A DNA stretch of 26,701 nt from NCBI RefSeq assembly GCF_003478505.1, contig NZ_QUFI01000036.1, positions 1-26,701 of the forward strand. The letters are read 5' to 3'. The notes under the pieces were generated by a model. It was not told the DNA's origin and made no database searches. It worked only from the letters and a program-made list of their open reading frames with translations. Both the position numbers and the translations under genes were made by a program. Below, piece by piece: positions 9,283-18,100 of the stretch (position 1 is the stretch's first letter; each line of letters starts with the position of its first letter). This stretch comes from Clostridium sp. AF27-2AA (GTDB lineage Bacteria; Bacillota; Clostridia; Lachnospirales; Lachnospiraceae).

Positions 9283-9323
9283 AGGGTGAAAAGCTTATAA
9301 ATCAGGCTTTTCGCCCTTTCTTT
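9283..9323 (+). terminator. Rho-independent terminator after the secreted-protein gene
   Basis: Arms 9283-9294 and 9306-9317 pair almost perfectly (one G-T wobble), with an 11-base loop, followed by TTCTTTA. It lies 43 bases past the stop codon. A TATAAT (9332-9337) just beyond it may be the -10 box of the original glmS promoter, but no good -35 is in place. Confidence 0.8.
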
Positions 9324-9354
9324 ATATATGATATAATGGTAGGAAAATCGGTAT

Positions 9355-11133
9355 TTGCCTTGGTGTAATTACAGAGGCTATGACTCAGCAGGCCTTGCCG
9401 TCCGTGACGGCGAATTACCGGTTCAGGTGGTAAAAGCCAAAGGCCGGTTAAAAGTACTGGATGAGAAGACAGATGGCGGTGCCGCTTTATATGGAACCTG
9501 CGGCATTGGTCATACCCGCTGGGCAACCCACGGAGAACCTTCCGAGAACAATGCGCATCCGCATATTTCCGACGATGGAAATGTGACTGGTGTACATAAT
9601 GGTATCATTGAAAATTACCAGGAATTAAAAGATAAACTGGTGCGCAAAGGTTATACCTTTTATTCTTCTACGGATACAGAGGTAGCCATTAAGCTGATTG
9701 ATTATTATTACAAGAAGTATGAGGGAACTCCGGTGGATGCCATTAATCATGCGATGGTACGTATTCGTGGCTCGTATGCCCTTGCGGTAATGTTCCAGGC
9801 TTATCCAGGTGAAATTTATGTAGCCCGCAAAGACAGCCCGATGATCCTTGGTGTGGAGAATGGCGCTTCCTATATCGCATCCGATGTTCCGGCTATCCTG
9901 AAATACACAAGAAACGTGTATTATATCGGCAATCTGGAGATGGCCCGTGTCCGCAAAGGCGAGATCACCTTTTACAATCTGGACGGAGAAGAAATCCAGA
10001 AAGAGAAAAAGCATATTGAGTGGGATGCGGAAGCAGCGGAAAAGGGCGGTTACGAGCATTTCATGATGAAAGAGATCCACGAGCAGCCGAAAGCCGTTGC
10101 AGACACGTTAAACTCTGTTTTAAAGAACGATGCCATCGATTTGACAGAAGTAGGCCTGACGGATGCAGATATAGAGCATATCAGCCAGATTTACATTGTG
10201 GCCTGTGGCTCTGCCTATCATGTGGGAATGGCAGCCCAGTATGTGATGGAAGATCTGGCCCGCATTCCGGTGCGTGTGGAACTGGCATCCGAGTTCCGTT
10301 ATCGCAGACCGATTCTGGATAAAAATGCCCTGGCAATCATCGTCAGTCAGTCTGGTGAGACCGCCGACAGTCTTGCAGCCCTTCGGGAAGCAAAAGAACA
10401 CGGTGTGCGCACCCTGGGAATTGTCAATGTGGTAGGTTCCTCGATCGCCCGGGAGGCAGATAATGTCTTTTATACCCTGGCTGGTCCGGAAATCTCTGTG
10501 GCAACAACGAAGGCCTACAGCACCCAGCTTATTGCAGCTTACACGCTGGCAATTCAGTTTGCAAAGGTTCGTGGCGAAATTACAGACGAGCAGTACGCGG
10601 CATATATCAAAGAACTCCAGATCATCCTGGATAAGATCCGCAAGATTCTGGAGGACAAGGAGCGGATCCAGTGGTTTGCGGCAAAGCAGGCAAACGCGAA
10701 AGATGTATTCTTCATCGGCCGCGGCATCGATTATGCCATTTGCCTGGAAGGCAGTCTCAAGATGAAAGAAATCAGCTACATCCATTCCGAAGCTTATGCA
10801 GCCGGCGAACTCAAACACGGAACCATTTCCCTGATTGAAGACGGTACTCTGGTCATTGGCGTGCTCACTCAGCCAGCTCTCTACGAAAAGACCGTCAGCA
10901 ACATGGTAGAGTGCAAGAGCCGCGGCGCGTATCTGATGGGACTTACCACCTATGGAAACTATAACATGGAGGACACCGCAGACTTCGTGACCTATATTCC
11001 GAAGACAGATCCGCATTTTGCAACATCACTGGCAGTGATTCCGCTGCAGCTGATGGGCTATTATGTGTCTGTAGCAAAGGGATTGGATGTGGATAAGCCG
11101 AGAAATCTGGCGAAGTCGGTGACGGTGGAGTAA
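9355..11133 (+). CDS. glmS: Glucosamine-6-phosphate synthase (GlmS), 5'-truncated, nucleophile Cys missing
   Basis: GlmS makes glucosamine-6-phosphate from fructose-6-phosphate and glutamine, the first step to UDP-GlcNAc and peptidoglycan. The body is intact: the glutaminase segments RGYDSAG, GIGHTRWATHGEPS, HNGIIENY and SSTDTE, two SIS isomerase domains (ACGSAYH, SQSGETADS) and the C-terminal PRNLAKSVTVE. Homology begins only at about 9370 (the YRGYDSAG tyrosine, residue 26 of typical GlmS), so the invariant MCGIVG start with the Cys nucleophile is absent. The only in-frame start is a TTG at 9355 with no clear ribosome binding site. Upstream I see a -10 box but no glmS ribozyme. The gene is either a real deletion, leaving at best ammonia-dependent activity, or an assembly join. 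The nucleotidyltransferase follows 47 bases downstream. Confidence 0.85.
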   Translation: MPWCNYRGYDSAGLAVRDGELPVQVVKAKGRLKVLDEKTDGGAALYGTCGIGHTRWATHGEPSENNAHPHISDDGNVTGVHNGIIENYQELKDKLVRKGYTFYSSTDTEVAIKLIDYYYKKYEGTPVDAINHAMVRIRGSYALAVMFQAYPGEIYVARKDSPMILGVENGASYIASDVPAILKYTRNVYYIGNLEMARVRKGEITFYNLDGEEIQKEKKHIEWDAEAAEKGGYEHFMMKEIHEQPKAVADTLNSVLKNDAIDLTEVGLTDADIEHISQIYIVACGSAYHVGMAAQYVMEDLARIPVRVELASEFRYRRPILDKNALAIIVSQSGETADSLAALREAKEHGVRTLGIVNVVGSSIAREADNVFYTLAGPEISVATTKAYSTQLIAAYTLAIQFAKVRGEITDEQYAAYIKELQIILDKIRKILEDKERIQWFAAKQANAKDVFFIGRGIDYAICLEGSLKMKEISYIHSEAYAAGELKHGTISLIEDGTLVIGVLTQPALYEKTVSNMVECKSRGAYLMGLTTYGNYNMEDTADFVTYIPKTDPHFATSLAVIPLQLMGYYVSVAKGLDVDKPRNLAKSVTVE

Positions 11134-11180
11134 TAGACTCTGATACAATGGAATAACCAAAGTCAGGAGCGTACAAAAGC

Positions 11181-12089
11181 ATGAAGAATATAACCTTAGT
11201 AATTATGGCAGCCGGTATCGGCAGCCGCTTTGGAGGCGGTATCAAGCAGTTAGAACCAGTAGGACCAAACGGTGAGATCATCATGGACTATTCCATTCAC
11301 GATGCGCTGGAGGCCGGCTGCAACAAAGTCGTATTTATCATCCGCCGTGACATCGAAAAAGATTTTAAAGAGATCATCGGCAGAAGAATTGAAAAACTGG
11401 TGCCGGTGGAATATGTATATCAGTCCGTGGATGAATTACCGGCAGGAAAGAAAAATATCTGGAACCGCACCAAACCCTGGGGAACCGGTCAGGCAGTCCT
11501 CTGCGTTAAAGATGTAGTAAAAGAGCCATTCATGGTAATCAACGCAGACGACTATTACGGCAAAGAAGCCTTTCAAAAGCTGTATCACTATATGACCACG
11601 CAGATGGATGCTTCAAAGCCCGTATTTGACATTTGCATGGCCGGTTTCATCCTTTCCAACACCTTAAGCGAGAATGGTGGTGTAACACGCGGAATCTGCG
11701 AAGTAGATTCCCAGAACCATTTGCAGCGTGTCATCGAAACCTATGACATCCAGAAAAGGGATGGCATGATATCCGCGCGCAACGAAGAAAAGCAGAAAAT
11801 CACCTTACAGCCAGACCAGCACGTATCCATGAACATGTGGGGCCTCCCACCGCAGTTCCTGGATGTGCTGGAATCCGGCTTTGTAGAATTTTTGGATAAC
11901 TTAGATGAAAAAGACGCAGAAAAGAAAGAATACCTTCTGCCGAAAATCATTGATAAGTTGCTGGCAGAAAAGCGGACCGAGGTGACCTTGCTGGAGACAC
12001 CGGATAAGTGGTTTGGAGTTACCTATAAGGAGGATAAGCCGCTGGTGGTGGAGGCAATTCGGGGGTTGATTGAGACGGGGGTGTATTAG
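11181..12089 (+). CDS. Sugar-phosphate-type nucleotidyltransferase, copy 2
   Basis: A 302-residue NTP-transferase with the same signatures as the copy at 2010: AAGIGSRFGGG with K22, GTGQA near 101 and NADD near 121. It should activate a phosphorylated sugar or alcohol with a nucleotide. AGGAG lies about 10 bases before the ATG. It follows glmS after 47 bases on the same strand and is probably co-transcribed. Its codons match the GC-richer neighbourhood, so this looks like the resident copy and the 2010 gene like the newcomer. Differences between the copies cluster in residues 130-260; the nucleotide-binding N-terminus is nearly invariant, which suggests shared nucleotide specificity. Substrate unknown. 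Confidence 0.8.
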   Translation: MKNITLVIMAAGIGSRFGGGIKQLEPVGPNGEIIMDYSIHDALEAGCNKVVFIIRRDIEKDFKEIIGRRIEKLVPVEYVYQSVDELPAGKKNIWNRTKPWGTGQAVLCVKDVVKEPFMVINADDYYGKEAFQKLYHYMTTQMDASKPVFDICMAGFILSNTLSENGGVTRGICEVDSQNHLQRVIETYDIQKRDGMISARNEEKQKITLQPDQHVSMNMWGLPPQFLDVLESGFVEFLDNLDEKDAEKKEYLLPKIIDKLLAEKRTEVTLLETPDKWFGVTYKEDKPLVVEAIRGLIETGVY

Positions 12090-12151
12090 AACGCATTTCT
12101 TGAGTGACGAATGCCCGACTGTAGTAAAAATAATAAGAATGGGAAATGAGT

Positions 12152-12721
12152 ATGAAAATTGGAGTAACACAAAGCGTTGAAGAACGGATCAAAGCAACAC
12201 CATTGGAACTGGTAGAAAAGGCTCCGCTGGTATTTTGCTGGGAAACGCATCTGCTCAAGGTGAAACACAGAAATGTATTGCTGATCATGAATGCAAGCAG
12301 TAACTATACGATCGCAATGACAGACATAGAACCACGCAACTGGAATTATTATACGCTGTATATCGGAAATGTGATCCGGGGAATCATGCGTAGCATGGGT
12401 TATTCAGAAGAACAGATTCAGAAATATTTTGAACTCTCAGGCAAGCCGGTAGTGGCCAAACTGTGTGAAAGCGGTATTACAGCCAGTATGAATTATATGG
12501 TTTCATGCGTAGCACGTTTTGATAAGAAACTGGAGTCCGGAGTGAAGTATCAGTCGGAATTAAGCGAGTTTCTGAATCGTAACTGGTGCAAAGCGGAAGG
12601 CTTTGATGCATATGGCTATCCACAGGAGTTTTTTAAGTTGGATATGGAAAAAATTGGGATAGTGGGGAAGCGGAAGAAGGCGAAGGTGATTCGGATGGAG
12701 GAGTATAGGCGGGAGAAGTAA
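12152..12721 (+). CDS. Small soluble protein, possibly DUF6933-like
   Basis: A 189-residue cytoplasmic protein with no signal peptide or membrane segment. The segment HLLKVKHRNVLLIMNASSNY (about residues 34-53) resembles the opening of the DUF6933 family as I remember it, where a short strand-rich domain precedes helices; this is recall, not a search result. The second half is helical, and the C-terminus is very basic (GKRKKAK...RREK). ATG at 12152 has GGGA 7 bases upstream; an in-frame ATG at 12146 is the alternative. It lies 62 bases after the nucleotidyltransferase and closes the GC-richer segment. Function unknown. Confidence 0.7.
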   Translation: MKIGVTQSVEERIKATPLELVEKAPLVFCWETHLLKVKHRNVLLIMNASSNYTIAMTDIEPRNWNYYTLYIGNVIRGIMRSMGYSEEQIQKYFELSGKPVVAKLCESGITASMNYMVSCVARFDKKLESGVKYQSELSEFLNRNWCKAEGFDAYGYPQEFFKLDMEKIGIVGKRKKAKVIRMEEYRREK

Positions 12722-12786
12722 GGGTATGTATTAAAGTGCAGATGTGATTATCCAAAATCATGCAGAGGTTTAATTTCTTAAACTGG

Positions 12787-12815
12787 TTGTATATGAATGC
12801 CGAATGATGTATAGT
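12787..12815 (+). promoter_or_regulatory. Promoter of the HNH/membrane protein/NTPase operon
   Basis: TTGTAT (12787-12792), a 17-base spacer and TATAGT (12810-12815). It is the best promoter in the 246-base gap before the HNH-like gene and gives a leader of about 145 bases. A 7-bp inverted repeat, ATTTGCA (12816-12822) with TGCAAAT (12847-12853), starts directly after the -10 box and could be an operator or leader hairpin. Short open frames in the leader are not convincing as genes. Confidence 0.5.
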
Positions 12816-12967
12816 ATTTGCAGGAGATACCTTCTTTCGTGAATGTTGCAAATGTTGGTTTGGTCACTTTCATTATACAACACAATCGAATTCAAGGTGT
12901 CTTTCTTTTGTGCAAAATCACGGACTTGCTCATTTATAGGTTTGGAATTAAAAATTGAGGGGATACA

Positions 12968-13846
12968 TTGCCAGAATGCATATTTTGTCGAAAAATCAAA
13001 GATGAGAAAATGTTTAATGCAGAGCATATTATTTTAGATTCGTTAGGTGGCAAAGGCGAAGAAAATGTATGTAGGAATGTTTGTATAGAGTGCAATTCTT
13101 CGCTGGGAACTCGTGTGGATGCGGGCATGGTGAATGAAACGATTACAAAATATATGCGCTATTTATTTAAAATTAAAGGAAGAACTGGAATTCCGAATCC
13201 CTTTAAGAATATAAAAATAAATTATGCAAATTCTCAAATAAAAGGCGAATTGAAAACCAATAAAGATGGAGAAATAAGTGGATTTGTAGCAGATCATCAA
13301 GTTATTGAAGAACAGGGGAAAATATTAATAGTTGGTCCGCGGTGCGGATTTGGTGGGTATGCAAAGTCTGTTATGCAAAAAACGTATGGGGAGGAAATAT
13401 CAGAAGATGACGTAAAAAATAAGGGGGTTTTTTTTGACACTTCGCTGGTCCCAAGAATAAAATTTGTAAAAATAAGTGAAGAGGCTATGGCTGATTATCA
13501 AGTAAAAGTCGTCCCTGTTATGTTAAAGATGGCATATGAATTTTGTTTTGTAAAATTGGGAGATGCATACTTGGATGATGCGGCAGCAGTAGAAATAAGA
13601 GAATTTTTAATGAAATTTGACTATAAAAAAGATAAGTTTTATTATATGCCTACGGATGCAGAGGTGGATATGAAAGACATTGATGCTAATAAGGAGAATA
13701 TTATCGAATTATCTATGTACATAGAGGCAAAGCGATTATATGTATATATAAATTTATATGGCTTTTTCAAATGCAAATTATGTATGTCGCATTCTGCTGA
13801 AAAATTTGGGGAGTTTGAAACGTATACATTAAAAGTTACGGTATAA
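12968..13846 (+). CDS. HNH_5-type endonuclease-like protein
   Basis: A 292-residue protein. Its first ~55 residues have the layout of the HNH_5 nuclease family: a CxxC zinc pair (C4, C7), EHIILDSLGGKG (H20 region), a second zinc pair CIEC (C35, C38) with the following N, then LGTRVD. The remaining ~235 residues are an unrecognised alpha/beta region that probably provides target recognition. It should bind a metal and possibly cut nucleic acid; some relatives of this type may only bind. TTG at 12968 is used because GAGGGG lies 5 bases upstream and the zinc motif begins immediately. First gene of an apparent operon (67 bases to the membrane protein, then 18 to the NTPase), so it is the likely effector or sensor of that set. 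AT-rich. Confidence 0.72.
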   Translation: MPECIFCRKIKDEKMFNAEHIILDSLGGKGEENVCRNVCIECNSSLGTRVDAGMVNETITKYMRYLFKIKGRTGIPNPFKNIKINYANSQIKGELKTNKDGEISGFVADHQVIEEQGKILIVGPRCGFGGYAKSVMQKTYGEEISEDDVKNKGVFFDTSLVPRIKFVKISEEAMADYQVKVVPVMLKMAYEFCFVKLGDAYLDDAAAVEIREFLMKFDYKKDKFYYMPTDAEVDMKDIDANKENIIELSMYIEAKRLYVYINLYGFFKCKLCMSHSAEKFGEFETYTLKVTV

Positions 13847-13913
13847 GATCAATCATTAAGCCTGAAAAATAACAGATGGGAATGGTGACCGACATTAAAA
13901 GGGACAATTTTGA

Positions 13914-15116
13914 ATGCACGGAAAGATTAAAATAAAGTGGGAGATAGTTATTACGATAATTATCAGTATTATTGGCTTATATGTTTCGTGGCAAATGTAT
14001 AATATTGCAAAATTGCAAACAACAATAGCAAAAAATAGTTTTTTGCCAAATATTGTAGTAACTGAGATGCCCCAAATAGATACTAAAACAGGAAATGTAA
14101 TAGAAACAAACATAGAAATAAAGAATACAGAGGGAAAGTTAAAGAATTATGAGTCAGAAGTAGTTACCGTTTTGCAATGTGAGTACCTTGATCAAAATAA
14201 TAATTTTTATTGTGCAGATATTCCTGTGAAAAATTATTATATAGTAGGAACGATTGGTGCTGCTGATTTAGGAATACTTGAAGAGAAGTATACAGCGGGA
14301 AATTATCTAAAATTAAAACGGTTAGAAGATAATGTTTATAAGTATAACAGAAACAATGATAATAAGTCTTTGACTATCGAATTGAAATCGTATCTTAAAA
14401 TAAAATATGCAGATTTTATAAATGAAAAAGAAGTATTATATTACGAAACGGATTTGTTTAAAACAAAATCACTGGAACCGAAAGAAGGATCACAGAAGTT
14501 TAAATATTATGAAAAGCTTGGAAATTATGATGTAGGTATTGATTTCAATAGAGGTGATGCGCCTTCGGTTGATGAATTGAGAGATCAGGTTTGTACTGTA
14601 TACGGTTTAGAACAGGATAAGAAAACAAAAGGGGGTAAGATTGTGAATATAGATTCCAATGTTATATCTGTGATTGCGGCACTGTTAGGTGCAATAGTAG
14701 GTGCAGTGGGTACTTATTTAATCAATAGAGCACAGCAGAATAGGGTAGATACACAGAGGATAAGATTTAATGCATCGATTTTGTATAACGATTTGAAAAG
14801 TATTGAAAAATATATAAAAGAAGGAGACACTTCTGTCAATTTAAGATATATGGAAATGTGGCAAAGTATTGTTGCAGAATGTTCATTTCTTAATGAGCAG
14901 GAAATTGAATACATATATGGCCTATATGATGTGGCATATAATTACAATTATTCTTATAGAGAGAAAGAAAAGGGAAACTTGAGTGTAAAAAAAGATAGTA
15001 TTCCCCATTATCACGAACTCAAAAGATTTATATTTAAGGCGTTGGATAACAGTGAATATAAGTATGATGGAAGGTATGAAAATTTGCTGACGGTATTAAA
15101 AAGAGAATTTACTTGA
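13914..15116 (+). CDS. Two-TM membrane protein of the NTPase operon
   Basis: A 400-residue protein I cannot place in a named family. Residues 10-28 form a first membrane helix. Then comes a ~200-residue soluble beta-rich domain (about 40-200), a second strong helix (249-271, ending GTYLINRAQQ) and a basic, helical C-terminal region (about 275-400). Each half looks like a complete small membrane-anchored protein, so it may be a fusion. An internal GTG at 14643, preceded by GGGGG 7 bases upstream, could start the second half separately as a 157-residue product. AAGGGA lies upstream of the main ATG. It ends 18 bases before the large NTPase gene and is very likely its membrane partner. Confidence 0.7.
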   Translation: MHGKIKIKWEIVITIIISIIGLYVSWQMYNIAKLQTTIAKNSFLPNIVVTEMPQIDTKTGNVIETNIEIKNTEGKLKNYESEVVTVLQCEYLDQNNNFYCADIPVKNYYIVGTIGAADLGILEEKYTAGNYLKLKRLEDNVYKYNRNNDNKSLTIELKSYLKIKYADFINEKEVLYYETDLFKTKSLEPKEGSQKFKYYEKLGNYDVGIDFNRGDAPSVDELRDQVCTVYGLEQDKKTKGGKIVNIDSNVISVIAALLGAIVGAVGTYLINRAQQNRVDTQRIRFNASILYNDLKSIEKYIKEGDTSVNLRYMEMWQSIVAECSFLNEQEIEYIYGLYDVAYNYNYSYREKEKGNLSVKKDSIPHYHELKRFIFKALDNSEYKYDGRYENLLTVLKREFT

Positions 15117-15134
15117 TTCAACAGGGAGAGGTTT

Positions 15135-18100
15135 ATGGAACGATACTTTTTTGAAAAATTGACGCCTACTAAAAACGCTAATATATCCATTTATGATGAA
15201 GCAATCGAATTTGTATTCAAGAATTCGGATGTTACCAATGTGGCAATTTCCGGACCTTATGGTGCTGGTAAAAGCAGTGTCGTAGAATCATATGAGAATA
15301 AACATAAAGAGAAAAAGTTTTTATATATTTCTTTGGCACATTTCAAACCAATAGCAGGTGATGGAAGTGATGGCGTGGATGAAACTATGCTGGAGGGGAA
15401 GATATTAAATCAGCTGATTCATCAAATTCCGGTTGATAAAATACCGCAGACAAATTTTAGGGTAAAAAAAGATATAGGGCAAAAGGATGTACGTAACGTT
15501 ACATTATTTTTCTGTGTATTATTGGGAAGTGCAGCATTTATATCAGCATCAGAGAAAATAAAGAGTCTGGCAGATGAATTGTCTGATGGTATTTGGAAAA
15601 GTGCACTGCTTAGAGTTACGAATAATGATGGCATTATTTTGGCGGGGCTTGCATTTTGCATCTGTTTAGCCGTTGGAATACATTATGTTGTAAAAATGCA
15701 GATCAACAAAAGGCTGCTTCATAAAGTCACAGTACAGGGAAATGAGATTGAGATATTTGAGAATAAGGATGATTCATATTTTGATAAATATCTGAATGAA
15801 GTACTGTATCTCTTCGAGCAAGTCGATGCGGATGTAATTATATTTGAAGATATGGATAGATTTAATTCCAATCTCATTTTTGAACGGTTACGGGAGGTAA
15901 ATCATTTAGTTAATTTACAGAAAGCGAATAAGTTAAAGGGTGAAAAGTCATATAAGCCATTAAGGTTTTTTTATTTATTAAAGGACGATATTTTTGTTAC
16001 AAAAGAAAGGACGAAATTTTTCGATTTTATTATCCCAATTGTTCCAGTGCTGGATGGATCAAACTCGTATGATCAGTTTATAAGACATTTAAAGCGTGGA
16101 AATATATACGAAAAATTTGATAAGACTTTTCTACAAAGGTTATTGTTATACATAGATGATATGAGAGTCCTGAAGAATGTATACAATGAATTCCTTGTAT
16201 ATATGAATCGGTTAAACAATACAGATCTTAGCTGGGATAAAATGCTAGCGATGATTGTGTATAAGAATGTATTTCCAAGGGATTTTTGCGACCTTCAGCT
16301 AGGCAGGGGATACGTTCATGAATTGTTTATGCAAAAAGAAAAGGCTAGTGAAGAAGCCATAGCACAGTTGAGGCAGGAAATACAACGGTTACAAGAGAAA
16401 ATAAAGTATATTAACAAAGAAAATTTGAATGATATACAGGAATTGAACGATGTATATGAATTGAAATATAATAAACTTCCAACGGGTTACTATGGTCGAT
16501 TAACGGAAGAAAGTCAACTAGAAAAGAATAAATTAGATAAAGAGAAAGGTAAAAGAATAGAAGCAATTGATAATAAAAATAAAGGCTTACTTCTGGAATT
16601 TGAAACAAAAATTCAGAACCTTGAGAATGAGATATCTGCCACGAAATCAAAATTATTGAATGAATTGATTACAAGGGAAAATGCTGACTCTATATTTATG
16701 ATTAAAAGCATTAACCCAATTGGTAAGGAGAATGAGTACAAAGAGATTAAGGGCAATGACTATTTTGAATTATTAAAATTTCTTATTTCGAATGGATATA
16801 TAGATGAAACATATAATGATTATATGACATATTTCTATGAGGATAGTTTATCTGCGCATGATAAGGTATTTTTGAGAAAGATAACAGATAAAAAGGGAAG
16901 AAATTACGAGTATCCTCTTAAAGATGTTATGAAAGTTCTTTCTTCGCCAGTCTTAAGAGTGGTTGATTTTTATGAGGAGGAGACTTTAAATTATGATCTT
17001 TTGAAAGGGCTTCTTGCAAATCAGAAGAATCCTAAGTATCGGAACTATTTGTCTGCGTTATTAAAACAGATAAAGGACAGTAAGTGTATAGAGTTTGTAT
17101 CGAAGTATTACGAGAGCCTGCAGTTTGATAGAACATTTATTGTTGAGCTGAATAAACAATGGCCGGAATTTTTCTATTATGTATATACCAATAAAGGATT
17201 GCCATCGGAACAGATGCGAAGATTTTCATTAGACTCCGTATGCTTATTAGATGAGCAGGAGGTACAGGATATTAACGTAGAAGGCTGCCTGGCCAATTAT
17301 ATATCAGAGCAGAGTGATTATTTGAATGTTTCTCCTGAGAATACTAAGAAGATGATTTCCCAGTTTTGCGTTCTCGAAGTAAAATTTAAGACAATTGAGG
17401 CTGATACAGCGAATACAGAGTTGTTTGCAGGAGTATATGAAAATAATTTATATGAATTGTCATTTGAGAACATCAGATTGATGATGAAATCTATGTATAA
17501 GGAAGTGGATTCATACAGTATAGAACATAGAAATTATACTGTGATTCAGAAAGCAATGGATTCTCCGCTGGCGCAATATATTGATACAAATATCAATAAA
17601 TATGCAAAAGAAATTCTGAAAAACTGCAGTGGGGTCATTGAAGATTCAGAGGATGCTGCAATTGCGTTTATGAATAATGAGTCTGTGGAAATGGATATAC
17701 GGGAAGAGTATATAAAGGCATTGACAACAGCTATTTCTGATATTTCGGCAATACAGGATAAAAAATTCTGGACTGAGATGCTTACGAAGGAAATAATAAA
17801 GGAGACAGTTTCAAATATAATAAATTATTATAAGGAATATAGTTTGAATAGCGGCTTAATGAAATTTATAAATGGATGTGCCGCAGATATGGATTATTCA
17901 CAAATAGAAGTAGATTTTGGTGCGGAAATTACAAGGCAGTTTTTTGACTCGATTGCTATATGTAATGAAATGGAAACCAGTAAATACCGGAAGATTTTGT
18001 GCGATATTGGATATCATTATGAAACTTACAATGCGGAAAATATTGCCGATGATAAGATGGAAGTGCTGATAAGGAATCATGTCATGGAAATGAATGATGA

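Noticed and set aside
9338..9370. A glmS ribozyme in front of glmS
   Set aside because: Only about 30 bases separate the -10 box from coding homology, far too short for the ribozyme, and its core is not seen.
10120..11016. Long open frame on the - strand (about 298 codons)
   Set aside because: It is antisense to the conserved, intact glmS body, has no ribosome binding site and no recognisable motifs; it is a codon-bias shadow. The same applies to the - strand frame at 9625-10080.
12843..13037. Short + strand frame in the leader of the HNH operon, also an alternative GTG frame at about 12839
   Set aside because: No proper ribosome binding site spacing, overlaps the HNH start, and the composition is not coding-like.
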